A DNA stretch of 64,000 nt, from positions 5,456,001 through 5,520,000 of the forward strand of contig OY755187.1 in NCBI GenBank assembly GCA_963576735.1, given 5' to 3'. Source of the stretch: Bedellia somnulentella. Taxonomy: Eukaryota > Arthropoda > Insecta > Lepidoptera > Bedelliidae. Under the pieces are notes generated by a model. It was not told where the DNA came from, did not search any database, and saw nothing but the letters and a program-made list of their open reading frames with translations. Of the stretch, positions 30,101 through 34,035 are shown piece after piece. Position 1 is the stretch's first letter. Each line of letters opens with the position of its first letter. Position numbers and translations under genes: made by a program.

Positions 30101-30316
30101 GAAATGACGATAATCTACATGAAACCAGAAGTGGGGCACAAAGTCGCTCCAGGACTGTACGAGTCACCGACTTACAAGACATTACTAAGAGCAGGCACAT
30201 TGTCCACGACCGGACATTCTACTAATTACGTCATGACTATAGAACTACCAACTAGTAAACCGCAGGCGCATTGGATTAAACGGGGGGTAGCTTTGTTTTG
30301 TGCGCTTGACTATTAG
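1..30316 (+). CDS. DNAH1: Axonemal dynein heavy chain, DNAH1-like, C-terminal 1,019 residues (20 exons, 5' end outside window)
   Basis: Motor subunit of inner-arm axonemal dynein: it hydrolyses ATP to slide doublet microtubules, and in insects it acts mainly in the sperm flagellum and ciliated sensory neurons. Exons: 1-144, 2343-2509, 3200-3425, 3946-4141, 6955-7148, 7458-7612, 8661-8760, 9461-9593, 10824-10957, 14584-14725, 16627-16751, 17927-18091, 19157-19309, 20907-21042, 21470-21605, 23646-23741, 24619-24749, 25263-25444, 26165-26294, 30102-30316. I read each junction; all are GT/AG and the phases chain without a stop. The product covers late AAA5 ([16 protein letters not shown]), the buttress coiled coil ([11 protein letters not shown]), AAA6 ([18 protein letters not shown]) and the C-terminal domain ([27 protein letters not shown]), ending [15 protein letters not shown]. 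That ending and the FPQAFLTG segment fit DNAH1 better than DNAH3, DNAH7 or DNAH12; this rests on family knowledge, without an alignment. Introns are swollen by transposons but the frame is intact, so the gene is probably functional. Confidence 0.93.
145..1547 (+). other. Dynein intron, no feature recognised
   Basis: AT-rich intronic sequence with many stops in all frames. I see no exon, repeat or RNA gene before the TIR element at 1548. Confidence 0.5.
1548..2155. mobile_element. 608-bp non-autonomous DNA transposon with subterminal palindromes
   Basis: The ends are inverted copies starting TGTCGTGGCCATATCGTA, flanked by TATG on both sides (1544-1547 and 2156-2159). The terminal 65 bp or so hold repeated TTTCATGAAATG palindromes that recur inside, as expected for transposase binding sites. 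The superfamily is not recognised. Confidence 0.8.
1805..2038 (+). pseudogene. Remnant transposase start inside the 608-bp element
   Basis: Open frame of 77 codons. A plausible start is ATGGCGGCCGCTGAC at 1811, in a good initiation context, followed by a Lys/Glu-rich stretch ([16 protein letters not shown]). It runs into the right end of the element and stops. It is probably the first exon of the parent element's protein; no domain is recognised. Confidence 0.4.
2343..2509 (+). CDS. DNAH1: Dynein heavy chain exon: AAA5, second half
   Basis: Acceptor tttacag|CGT, donor CCGAG|GTGAAG, leaving a split Ser codon. It encodes [19 protein letters not shown] and [10 protein letters not shown], the 'TTKL.NP.Y.PE' stretch diagnostic of dynein AAA5. 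Confidence 0.93.
3200..3425 (+). CDS. DNAH1: Dynein heavy chain exon: buttress coiled coil, helix 1
   Basis: Acceptor cctatag|C completes the Ser codon; donor TTG|GTAAGT, phase 0. It encodes [20 protein letters not shown] followed by an amphipathic helix rich in Gln, Glu and Leu. This is the AAA5 buttress that contacts the stalk. Confidence 0.93.
3946..4141 (+). CDS. DNAH1: Dynein heavy chain exon: buttress helix 2 and start of AAA6
   Basis: Acceptor gtacgtag|GCA, donor ACCG|GTGAGT (phase 1). It encodes [19 protein letters not shown] and then [20 protein letters not shown], the conserved entry into AAA6. Confidence 0.93.
4830..5265. repeat. Purine-rich GGAAGC-type interspersed repeat
   Basis: Two blocks of degenerate hexamer repeats (CGGAAGCGGAAAC-like) at about 4833-4920 and 5178-5252 flank a GC-rich core (5030-5160). 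The long open frame across it results from the purine bias. A fragment of SINE family C follows at about 5268-5340. Confidence 0.55.
5400..6954 (+). other. Dynein intron remainder, no feature recognised
   Basis: AT-rich sequence; no exon, TIR or tRNA-like module found. Confidence 0.45.
6955..7148 (+). CDS. DNAH1: Dynein heavy chain exon: AAA6 core
   Basis: Acceptor tttttacag|AG, donor AAG|GTTGGT. It encodes [20 protein letters not shown] and [12 protein letters not shown], then FFLTGG. These are the hallmark AAA6 helices. Confidence 0.93.
7458..7612 (+). CDS. DNAH1: Dynein heavy chain exon: AAA6 linker segment
   Basis: Acceptor gcctgcag|GAA, donor CATAG|GTAATT (phase 2). It encodes [19 protein letters not shown], the 'P..W...W..I..L' pattern after the AAA6 TGG turn, and a helical stretch. 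Confidence 0.9.
8128..8290. repeat. Degenerate palindromic MITE (family of 55507-55637)
   Basis: It shares the arms 'gctagcacga' and 'gctcatgcta' and the 'GATAAGGCGTGG..ACCGCCATCTTTTTCG' style core with copies at 24405-24520 and 55507-55637, but is more diverged. Confidence 0.45.
8420..8525 (+). repeat. Degenerate SINE family A
   Basis: It retains the T-arm-like GGGTCAAGTCC, the 'gtcgaaatttttcttt' junction and the 'ccacgtgaggt' end of the tRNA-related family at 18569, 50200 and 61585. Confidence 0.5.
8661..8760 (+). CDS. DNAH1: Dynein heavy chain exon: AAA6 small subdomain
   Basis: 100 bp, shorter than the automatic open-frame cutoff. Acceptor atgcag|G completes an Arg codon; donor CAG|GTTAGT. 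It encodes [20 protein letters not shown], the conserved 'L...R.LRPDK'. Confidence 0.92.
8940..9120 (-). repeat. Degenerate SINE family D
   Basis: It matches parts of the tRNA-derived repeat at 23120-23462 ('ggttcgagcctaccct', 'aatcaagtgattcagcctgc'). Confidence 0.45.
9197..9435 (+). repeat. SINE family C copy
   Basis: It starts GTAGTGTCGGCTTA, contains CCATTTCTTCCGGTGGGTGT and AAAAGTGGCTGAGGAATTTC, and ends gccgtgagtatatgtatg. Its end abuts the dynein exon at 9461 within 30 bp. Confidence 0.75.
9461..9593 (+). CDS. DNAH1: Dynein heavy chain exon: AAA6 to C-terminal domain
   Basis: Acceptor cctaag|GAT, donor GCAG|GTGAGA (phase 1). It encodes [10 protein letters not shown] and [15 protein letters not shown]. 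The 'P.IFVLS.G.DP' motif is nearly invariant in dyneins. Confidence 0.93.
10476..10725 (+). repeat. SINE family C copy, diverged
   Basis: It has the 'CTACCCCTTTCTTTCTATGG' opening, the 'agaggcaac' core and ends gccgtgagtatgtatgtatg, 100 bp before a dynein exon. Confidence 0.65.
10824..10957 (+). CDS. DNAH1: Dynein heavy chain exon: LGQGQG segment
   Basis: Acceptor cccttag|AT completes the Asp codon; donor CAG|GTATGA. It encodes LMKFAEKM and [16 protein letters not shown], ending WVFFQ, which continues into NCHL in the next exon 3.6 kb away. Confidence 0.93.
11044..13192 (-). mobile_element. 2.15-kb TIR transposon with TAA duplication, carrying a broken PIN-like gene
   Basis: The ends are inverted: TAGTCCGGTCGACA at 11044 and its complement ending at 13192, with TAA on both sides (11041-11043 and 13193-13195). 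The TIRs are about 300 bp long with small indels. The left arm has a G-run near 11172 and the right arm a matching C-run. A minus-strand gene relic fills the middle (11885-12833). It sits in the dynein intron between the WVFFQ and NCHL exons. Superfamily not assigned. Confidence 0.85.
11885..12833 (-). pseudogene. Transposon-borne protein with GCD motif and Cys-rich tail, frameshifted
   Basis: Read on the minus strand from 12833. The start has [16 protein letters not shown], then [12 protein letters not shown], then [13 protein letters not shown]. After about 12450 the match moves to another frame ([13 protein letters not shown], 12516-12244), then to a frame ending near 11885 with a Cys-rich tail: [18 protein letters not shown] and [10 protein letters not shown], then a basic RRRRGRP end. 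The spaced acidic residues and GCD recall PIN/FEN1-type nucleases; that is an inference from motif layout. At least two frameshifts and no intact start make it non-functional. Proteins of this layout are common in animal genomes as uncharacterised transposon-linked proteins. Confidence 0.7.
13196..14135 (+). other. Dynein intron, no feature recognised
   Basis: AT-rich sequence with a short G-rich patch near 13748; no repeat or gene seen. Confidence 0.45.
14139..14529. mobile_element. Outer palindromic MITE, split by an inner MITE
   Basis: The ends are inverted copies of CGCCCGATTTCTGAATTGA, with TTA on both sides (14136-14138, 14530-14532), in PIF/Harbinger style. An uninterrupted relative lies at 17465-17600. 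It ends 54 bp before the dynein NCHL exon. Confidence 0.8.
14238..14487. mobile_element. Inner palindromic MITE, 250 bp, TTAA-type
   Basis: The two arms, GGGCCGGCGCTGACTGCCGG and its complement, run about 110 bp and form a near-perfect hairpin with a loop of about 26 nt at 14354-14379. The left flank is TTAA and the right TTAG. The empty outer copy at 17465 reads CTTAAG at the matching site, which supports a TTAA target that has lost one A on the right. Confidence 0.8.
14584..14725 (+). CDS. DNAH1: Dynein heavy chain exon: [10 protein letters not shown] segment
   Basis: Acceptor ccaatacag|AAC, donor AACG|GTATGT (phase 1). It encodes [13 protein letters not shown] and [11 protein letters not shown], the classic dynein 'NCHL..SWM...FRLWLT'. 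It starts 52 bp after the TTA duplication of a nested palindromic MITE. Confidence 0.94.
14762..15010 (-). repeat. SINE family C copy
   Basis: The tail catacatacatatactcac, then 'ggcttcagagctagaaactc', 'cgcctcttacgacaccc' and 'gaaaggggtaa' mark a reverse-strand copy. Confidence 0.65.
15011..16050 (+). other. Dynein intron, no feature recognised
   Basis: AT-rich sequence without a recognisable element. Confidence 0.4.
16056..16305 (+). repeat. SINE family C copy
   Basis: GTAGTGTCGGTTTAGAATAG at the start, CCGTTTCTTCCGGTGGGTGT inside, and a gccgtgagtatatgtatgta tail. Confidence 0.75.
16627..16751 (+). CDS. DNAH1: Dynein heavy chain exon: PPRG segment
   Basis: Acceptor taacag|GC completes Gly; donor AAG|GTTTTT. 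It encodes [19 protein letters not shown], the conserved 'K.T.EPP.G..AN' motif. Confidence 0.93.
17014..17269. mobile_element. Second copy of the TTAA-type palindromic MITE
   Basis: Same arms as 14238-14487 (GGGCCGGCGCTGACTGCCGG), 256 bp. The loop reads as the reverse complement of the first copy's loop, so the two insertions are in opposite orientation. Flanks are GTAA and TTAA. Confidence 0.8.
17465..17600. mobile_element. Uninterrupted outer MITE, 136 bp
   Basis: Near-perfect inverted repeat beginning CGCCCGATTTCTGAATTGA. Right flank TTA, left flank ATA. It is the empty-site reference for the nest at 14139-14529. Confidence 0.8.
17610..17880 (+). repeat. Diverged 3' fragment of the RTE-like LINE
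   Basis: It carries 'ggacggccccgtaaaatg', 'agaataaaagagcatgtatg' and 'gatagtctctgtctacccca', matching 32830-33040 of the long LINE copy. A shorter, more decayed piece lies at about 17285-17340. Confidence 0.7.
17927..18091 (+). CDS. DNAH1: Dynein heavy chain exon: FNIPYEF segment
   Basis: Acceptor tttcag|TGG, donor AGG|GTAAGT, 55 whole codons. It encodes [18 protein letters not shown] and [15 protein letters not shown], among the most conserved stretches of the dynein C-terminus. Confidence 0.95.
18181..18338 (-). repeat. SINE family B, 5'-truncated
   Basis: The tail (TAACA)n at 18181 and the body up to 'cacgtgatagggggca' are present; the tRNA-like head is missing. Confidence 0.75.
18569..18850 (+). 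repeat. SINE family A with intact tRNA-like module
   Basis: The module at 18750-18821 folds as a 72-nt cloverleaf: a 7-bp acceptor (GACACGG/CTGTGTC with one G-U pair), a GCTC/GAGC D-stem and a GCGGG/CCCGC T-stem around TTCGATT. The anticodon helix is irregular (4 bp, 8-nt loop), and both flanks recur at 26395 and 61585. I therefore call it a repeat and not a tRNA gene. Confidence 0.7.
18854..18990 (-). repeat. 3' end of a CR1/Jockey-like LINE
   Basis: (TAGAA)n tail, then ctctttattgcacatcaaac and 'ggcggtcttatcgctaaa', the same 3' UTR found at 54071 and 58651. Confidence 0.65.
18998..19105 (+). repeat. SINE family C 3' fragment
   Basis: It matches from 'cttttcccacttaacttcc' through 'gatttatagccatgagaata', ending 50 bp before a dynein exon. 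Confidence 0.6.
19157..19309 (+). CDS. DNAH1: Dynein heavy chain exon: [12 protein letters not shown] segment
   Basis: Acceptor ccacag|ATG, donor CAG|GTAAAT, 51 codons. It encodes [20 protein letters not shown]. The YGGRVTD motif is near-universal in dynein heavy chains. Confidence 0.95.
19423..19789 (-). repeat. Full-length SINE family B with 13-bp target duplication
   Basis: Minus strand: the tRNA-like head has an A-box-like TAGCCCAGTGGG and B-box-like GTTCAAATCC, then a body of about 290 bp and an (AACAT)n tail. Both flanks read TTGGTGTTAATTA (19410-19422, 19790-19802), as expected from LINE-driven insertion. Confidence 0.85.
19803..20906 (+). other. Dynein intron with a SINE family A fragment
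   Basis: Mostly unrecognised AT-rich sequence. About 20700-20765 is a reverse-strand piece of SINE family A ('ataaataaaggaaagaaaaa', then 'cgacacaggcgggga'). Confidence 0.45.
20907..21042 (+). CDS. DNAH1: Dynein heavy chain exon: C-terminal domain
   Basis: Acceptor tttcag|TTG, donor ATCA|GTAAGT (phase 1). It encodes [20 protein letters not shown] followed by NISYA. 'LP....P..FGLH.NA' is the usual dynein pattern here. Confidence 0.93.
21470..21605 (+). CDS. DNAH1: Dynein heavy chain exon: variable acidic segment
   Basis: Acceptor ctactag|AT completes Asn; donor AAAAC|GTAAGT. It encodes [15 protein letters not shown] followed by an acidic stretch and [11 protein letters not shown]. This matches the poorly conserved loop after the 'LQP' motif, so placement rests partly on phase. 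Confidence 0.88.
21650..21740 (-). repeat. SINE family C 3' fragment
   Basis: 'tatactcactcacggctata' followed by 'agcttgagagttagaaattt'. Confidence 0.55.
21787..21892. repeat. Small palindromic MITE or hairpin
   Basis: TAATCGGGATTAACCAACAA on the left pairs with TTCGTTGATTAATCCCGATTA on the right, with a core containing GCCCGACG. Confidence 0.6.
21975..22175. repeat. GC-rich interspersed repeat
   Basis: An island far more GC-rich than the intron ('ataccggggggaaatcctcc', 'cggcggctgaaggccgctct'-like), resembling a LINE 3' untranslated region on the minus strand. Only one copy is in the window, so its class is uncertain. Confidence 0.4.
22176..23119 (+). other. Dynein intron, no feature recognised
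   Basis: AT-rich sequence; a short ATCT run lies near 22718. Confidence 0.35.
23120..23462 (-). repeat. SINE family D, tRNA-derived
   Basis: Minus strand from 23462: a tRNA-like head with GTGGTCTAGCGGTTAAGCGC and GGGTTCAATTTCC, then a body with 'ccctccgaagcatggaatca' on the plus strand. Fragments recur at 8940-9120 and 33668-33805. Confidence 0.65.
23646..23741 (+). CDS. DNAH1: Dynein heavy chain exon: QETIRYN segment
   Basis: 96 bp. Acceptor tgcag|A completes Thr; donor CTAAG|GTATTT. It encodes [20 protein letters not shown] and then NRLL. The 'N.VL.QE..RYN.LL' helix is conserved. Confidence 0.93.
23820..23925 (+). repeat. LINE 3' end fragment with (GTAT)n tail
   Basis: 'agaggtttgtcaggatcgta', 'tctctgcctaccccaatggg', then gtgagtatatgtatgtatgt: the same 3' end as the LINE at 33075. 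Confidence 0.75.
24085..24290 (-). repeat. SINE family C copy
   Basis: 'gtctccaaccgcatcgccca', 'cgcctcttacgtacacccac', 'cggaagaaatggggtagtgc' and 'gccgacactacacag'. Confidence 0.75.
24405..24520. repeat. Palindromic MITE of the GGGCAAGCACGAG family
   Basis: It shares 'aaactagttatcgcgtggga', 'cacttacttagtatcgtata' and the end 'tcgtgcttgccct' with 55507-55637, 100 bp before a dynein exon. Confidence 0.65.
24619..24749 (+). CDS. DNAH1: Dynein heavy chain exon: LKGLVVMS segment
   Basis: Acceptor cttgtag|G completes Arg; donor TTAG|GTAAGT (phase 1). It encodes [17 protein letters not shown] and [16 protein letters not shown], matching the 'GLVVMS..LE...P..W....YPSLKPL' consensus. Confidence 0.94.
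24895..25025 (+). repeat. SINE family A, tRNA-like module partly decayed
   Basis: 'tagctcaattggcagagcga' is intact, but the T-arm reads GTGGTTTCAATTCGTGC. The usual ttctttcctttatttatta follows. Confidence 0.65.
25263..25444 (+). CDS. DNAH1: Dynein heavy chain exon: [15 protein letters not shown] segment
   Basis: Acceptor tttttag|GA completes Gly; donor GAG|GTTTGT, phase 0. It encodes [16 protein letters not shown] and [15 protein letters not shown]. 'FPQAF' rather than 'FTQSF' is one reason for preferring DNAH1. The 3' two-thirds is copied in tandem just downstream. Confidence 0.95.
25498..25671 (+). pseudogene. Partial tandem duplicate of the preceding dynein exon
   Basis: 25498-25640 repeats 25324-25466 with an offset of 174 bp, and a weaker match continues into the intron part of the unit, so it is a head-to-tail duplication. 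Over the coding part I count five substitutions. Three are synonymous; the others change Ser to Phe in WISGF and the last Glu to Asp. The copy has a GT after the exon end and a possible acceptor (cttatag) just before it. It lacks the first 20 codons of the exon, so inclusion would not give a normal domain. Confidence 0.85.
25917..26125 (-). repeat. SINE family C copy, old
   Basis: 'gtcacggttataaatcccaa' and 'ggtctccagccccatctcta' with many substitutions, ending 40 bp before a dynein exon. Confidence 0.55.
26165..26294 (+). CDS. DNAH1: Dynein heavy chain exon: [11 protein letters not shown] segment
   Basis: Acceptor tttggcag|CCC, donor ACAG|GTAGGA (phase 1). It encodes [19 protein letters not shown] and PKELYT, the conserved 'GL.LEGARW' block near the dynein C-terminus. 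Confidence 0.95.
26395..26640 (+). repeat. SINE family A with deleted D/anticodon arms
   Basis: The upstream body matches 18600-18745; the tRNA-like module lacks the D and anticodon arms but keeps GGGTTCGAATCCCGCCTGTG. Confidence 0.7.
26655..26905 (-). repeat. SINE family C copy
   Basis: Tail catacatacatatactcacg, then 'attcctcagccacttttgga', 'gtctccaaccgcatcgccca' and 'agccggcactacacgg'. Confidence 0.75.
27060..27260 (+). repeat. Decayed LINE 3' fragment
   Basis: 'gttgagccaaagtggatggt' and 'gacgaagttcaagaggtttt' align loosely with 32770-33000 of the LINE. Confidence 0.45.
27619..27948 (+). repeat. SINE family B copy
   Basis: Head ACCGTGATAGCTTAGTGGGT, B-box-like GGTTCAAATACC, body through 'cacgtgagcacattgtccag', ending in an A-run. 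Confidence 0.75.
27949..28556 (+). other. Dynein last intron, no feature recognised
   Basis: AT-rich; no repeat recognised. Confidence 0.4.
28568..28931 (-). repeat. Full-length SINE family B with target duplication
   Basis: TATTTACATTA on both sides (28557-28567 and 28932-28942). (CATAA)n tail, body and tRNA-like head are present on the minus strand; the anticodon-arm region is altered. Confidence 0.85.
28945..29050 (-). repeat. LINE 3' end fragment
   Basis: 'gttcccattggggtaggcag' and 'gatcctggcaaacctctcga' are the reverse of the LINE 3' coding end at 32985-33045. A second fragment of the same kind lies at 29315-29410. Confidence 0.65.
29497..29640 (-). repeat. SINE family C, decayed
   Basis: 'attcttcagccactttttg' and 'gtcttcagtcgcatcgccca' remain. 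Confidence 0.45.
29772..30025 (+). repeat. SINE family C copy
   Basis: From 'gccggctcagaatgtcacca' through 'ttggagacccatcaccaacg' to a gccgtgagtatatgtatata tail, ending about 75 bp before the last dynein exon. Confidence 0.7.
30102..30316 (+). CDS. DNAH1: Dynein heavy chain last exon and stop codon
   Basis: Acceptor tttggtttcag|AA completes Glu after a 3.8-kb intron. It encodes [20 protein letters not shown] and [15 protein letters not shown], then TAG at 30314-30316. Confidence 0.96.
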
Positions 30317-30610
30317 ACGGATTTTAGAGAATTTTTGTAATATTACTGGTTCTAGACTCTTCGATGATTCTCTGTAATGGCAGCAAAAAGATTATTTTCA
30401 AGATGTCATAAGAAAATGCTGATGTACTTAGATTAACGTATTACTACTTTTGAAGGACTGAATTGAGACTTCAAAATTAAACTGAGAGCTTTTCTTTTTA
30501 ACGAGGTATAAAGTTTTATAAGACTCGTTTAGAATTTTGAATAAGGTATTAAATTTGATTTATAATAATATGAAATATATTTAAATAAAAGGTTGATTTT
30601 CATAACATGC
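30317..30610 (+). other. Dynein 3' untranslated region with poly(A) signal
   Basis: AT-rich sequence without repeats. The poly(A) signal AATAAA at 30584-30589 is the first good one after the stop, followed by a T-rich stretch; cleavage is expected near 30600-30610. Confidence 0.6.
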
Positions 30611-30801
30611 GTTTTATTCTCTTTATAAAATTGTGTTACATTTAACAAAAAAACTTTTAGAAAGAAAGAAAGAAGAAAAAAGAATTGGCGACGGATGAAA
30701 GTAGCATGAGACGAGTATGGAAGAACTATTTTGAGGGACTCTTTGAAAAAGAGGATGCATCCGTTTCTTCGCCAATCGACAGTAATGTTGATTGGACCGA
30801 T

Positions 30802-31438
30802 GGCTTATTCCGTTTATCCACCCTAAAAAATCCTCCCTAAGGCGGATATTCGGAAACGCGTGTCCGTCTATCCACCCTGAACGGGGTGGATATCCGGAAT
30901 GCATATAATATGGTTCTTCCGATTTTCTACCCTGCCTACGTACAGTCATTTACAGAAAAAAGACCCTAAGGGCCAGTTTTTTGATCCGTAGTTAAAAATA
31001 TAACCATTTGTTACATTGACGTGACATTGACTATAGTTAAATGTCTAACCAGTAGTCAAATCGTAAATCCATTTTGGTTCGATATTTGACATTAGTTACT
31101 CTAACCACGGGTCAAAAAATGCATTTGGCTGATATTTAACTAATAGTTACGATTTTTAACAAATTGTTGAGTTAACCACGGATCAAAAAACTGGCCCTAA
31201 GTTTGTAAGATATTTTTATTCAAACTGTAAGTAAGAAAGTAGGTATGTTCACGATGTTCCTTGGACCCATTTTGTGTTGTGTATGTTTCTGTAAATTACT
31301 GTACTTGGGGTAAAAAATCGGAAGAACCATATTATATGCATTCCGAATATCCACCCCATTCAGGGTGGATAGAAGGACACGCGTTTCCGAATATCCGCCT
31401 TAGGGAGGATTTTTTAGGGTGGATAAACGGAATAAGCC
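30802..31438. mobile_element. hAT-like MITE inserted in the LINE, itself interrupted
   Basis: The ends are inverted copies of GGCTTATTCCGTTTATCCAC, about 140 bp each. Same family as 57223-57649 and 61198-62163, which show 8-bp duplications; here only CGAT repeats at the edges. It splits the LINE reading frame. Confidence 0.8.
30970..31197. mobile_element. 228-bp MITE with TAA duplication inside the hAT-like MITE
   Basis: It starts GGGCCAGTTTTTTGATCCGT and ends with the inverted copy GGATCAAAAAACTGGCCC. TAA flanks both sides (30967-30969, 31198-31200), typical of PIF/Harbinger-derived MITEs. Without it the host MITE reads through as in the copy at 57223. Confidence 0.88.
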
Positions 31439-33075
31439 CGATGGGTGCCTTTAGTGAAAGTGAGATCAGTATGGAAGAAATAATGAAAGCAATGAAGAGT
31501 ATGAAAATAGGGAAGGCGGCAGGGTATGATAGGATAACTATCGAAATGCTGAGGGCTGGTAAAGGGTTGGTGGCTTCTTGGTTGTACTTCCTTTTCCAAA
31601 AGTGCTGGTCGAGTGGCAAAGTACCACATGACTGGTGCAAAGTACCACATGACTGGTGCAAGGCGGTGATTGTGCCCCTGTATAAAGATAAAACGTCACG
31701 CCAGGAGGCTAAAAACTACCGCGGCATTAGCCTACTCAGCATTGTCGGTAAATTGTATGCAAAGGTATTGATTGAAAGAGTGATGAATTAAACTGATGAG
31801 AAAAAATGGGATGTGCAAGCAGGATTTAGGAAAGGAATGGGATGTATGGATCAAATCTTCTCTCTAAGGAGCATCACCGAAAAGTTCTTAGCTAAGAACC
31901 AAAAGGTTTATTGCTCCTTCATTGATTTAGAGAAGGCGTATGATAGGGTGGTAAGAAAGTGTTAATGGGAGGTGTTATCCAAGTTCGGTTTGGGGAGTCA
32001 ACTTATACGTGCATTGGTATCACTCTATGAGGATTCTAGTGCATGTGTAAGAGTAAACGGGGAAAACGCTGACTGGTTCGGAATCTCTAGGGGTGTCCGA
32101 CAGGGATGTGTAGCTTCTCCGTGGCTCTTCAATTTGTTCATGGATGACTGTTTGACAGAGTTGCGTGAAAGTGATTATGGACTAAGAATGGGTGGATTCA
32201 TCATTAAATGCCTCTTGTATGCTGACGATCAAGTGCTACTTGCATCATCGACAGAAGAGTTGCAAGAGATGATGAATATTGCATGTAAGTCTTTTGTAAG
32301 AAAGAGAATGAGGGTGAATGTGGATAAGACCAAAACGATGGTTTTTGAGAGACAGGAAGATGTGACAGAATGCGTGATTGCGATTGATGGTAAGGATGTG
32401 GAACAGGTGAAGGAGTTTGTGTATCTGGGAAGTTTGTTTACAAGGGATGGAAAATGTGATATAGATATTGAGAGAAGAGTGAAAAAGGGTAAAGCGATTA
32501 ATGGAGCATTGGATGGCCTAATGTCTAGTCAATCGGTGTCTGAAAGGGCCCGAATGGCTGTGCATGATGCCGTTCTTGTTCCTACGCTTATGTATGGCAG
32601 TGAATGTTGGGTGTGGCAGAAGAAGCATGAAAGCAGAGTGAATGCAGTAGAAATGAGGTCCCTCAGAAAAGTTTGTAATGTTAGGTAATGTGATCGTGTG
32701 AGGAACGATGTGATTCGTGAAAGGTGTGGTGTAAAAGATGATATTGTAAGTAAGATAGAAAAAGAAATGTTGAGATGGTTTGGGCACATCGAGAGGATGG
32801 ATGATAAGAAATTGGTAAAAGGTATCTATAGAGCTAATGTGGAAGGTAATGTTAGTAGAGGACGGCCACGAAAGACACACTTGGGCCAAATTGAAAGTGT
32901 GCTCAAAAAGGCAGGCGTCCGAAGTATGAAGAATAAAAGAGCATGTATGAAAAGATTGATGGATGTAGACGAAGCAAGAGAGGTTTGCCAGGATCGTACG
33001 AAGTGGCGATCGATAGTCTCTGCCTACCCCAATGGGAATCAACGTGTGAGTATATGTATGTATGTATGTACAGAA

Positions 33076-33667
33076 GAAGAAAGAAAAACGTTTATTCGCT
33101 GCTACACACGTACAAAGGAAGACACAGCACAAAAATAAGTATATACAAACACACAGAAAAATAATAATAAAAAGACAATATCATACATTTTGTATATATT
33201 TTTTGTTCTACCTAACAATAATTGCGAGTTGGCCATAGCTGTTAAGCATTATTGTGTTTTTATAATAAATAAATAAATAAATAAATAAATACACACTAAT
33301 TCCAAGATATACAAAAAAAACTATAGCAGTATAACCTGCGTAGTAGCAACGAATTTGGAAACTGCCTCAGCATTATCGTTTTGAAGTAATGAATACCTCA
33401 CAACACTGATTTCCAGTCAGCCCCAAAATAAAAATATAAAAGAAAAGACGTCACAATATCATAATAAAAAAGAGAACTTATAACATACTAGTATAAATAA
33501 TAGCAATAGAAAGTACCGCGTTACTGAATTATTATATAAAAACTACACATATAATTATTTACTAAAAATATTCATACATAGTACATAAATATAAATACAT
33601 AAGAGACTCCACCTGCAGACAAACTGTAAAAACATTATACATTACATATTTTTTTCATCACCACAGT
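33076..33667. other. Intergenic, short AAAT tract
   Basis: AT-rich; an (AAAT)n microsatellite lies at 33264-33291. Nothing else recognised. Confidence 0.45.
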
Positions 33668-33805
33668 TGGCTTTTTGCAGGTTAGTTGAATATGACAACT
33701 CCTACCGTGATAGAAGTTAAGGCCGATGGCTTTATATGTCCTCCGAAGCACGGCATAATCCATATTTTCGGTTAATTAGTTAGCTTGCAGTCCTACCAAA
33801 CAGAG
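33668..33805 (-). repeat. SINE family D fragment
   Basis: 'tatgtcctccgaagcacggc' and 'ttttcggttaatta' match the body of 23120-23462. Confidence 0.5.
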
Positions 33806-33814
33806 TTAAAACTC

Positions 33815-34035
33815 ACGGCTATAAATCCCATAACGGGGTAGCCAGAGCTTTGAAGTGAGAAATTCCTCAGCTTCTTTTGGAAATAATTTGGGGGAAAAGA
33901 TGGTAATTAGGTGACAGGTCTCCAACCACATCGCCCAAAATTCACTTAAAAAGCACATATACCTTTAGTCGCCTCTTACGATCACTCACGGGTAGAAATG
34001 GGGTAGTATTATTCTAAGCCGACACTACACGGCAA
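33815..34035 (-). repeat. SINE family C copy
   Basis: 'ctcacggctataaatcccat', 'gtctccaaccacatcgccca' and 'gccgacactacacggc'. Confidence 0.65.

Larger units (their letters stand above)
30655..33075 (+). mobile_element. 5'-truncated RTE-like LINE (reverse transcriptase)
   Basis: The upstream part (30690-30800) encodes RRVWKNYFEGLFEKEDAS. After the MITE insertion the RT continues in frame 1 from 31441 to about 33036: IGKAAGYDRITIEMLRAG, KNYRGISLLSIVGK, SFIDLEKAYDRV, GVRQGCVASPWLFN, the catalytic CLLYADDQVLLA (about 32212), and a C-terminal MLRWFGHIERM and GRPRKTH. There is no frameshift over 1.6 kb after the MITE, but TAA stops interrupt at 31789, 31963 and 32686. Its 3' end is (TATG)n, and the normal stop kept in the copy at 42722 (AATTAA) is changed here to AATCAA. 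The endonuclease is missing. The clade call rests on the GHIERM/GRPR tail style. Confidence 0.85.

Noticed and set aside
31261..31440. N-terminal extension of the LINE reverse transcriptase
   Set aside because: This part of the open frame is the right arm of the hAT-like MITE; LINE sequence resumes at about 31439.
32518..33132. 204-codon minus-strand open frame
   Set aside because: Antisense to the LINE reverse transcriptase, whose motifs lie on the plus strand.
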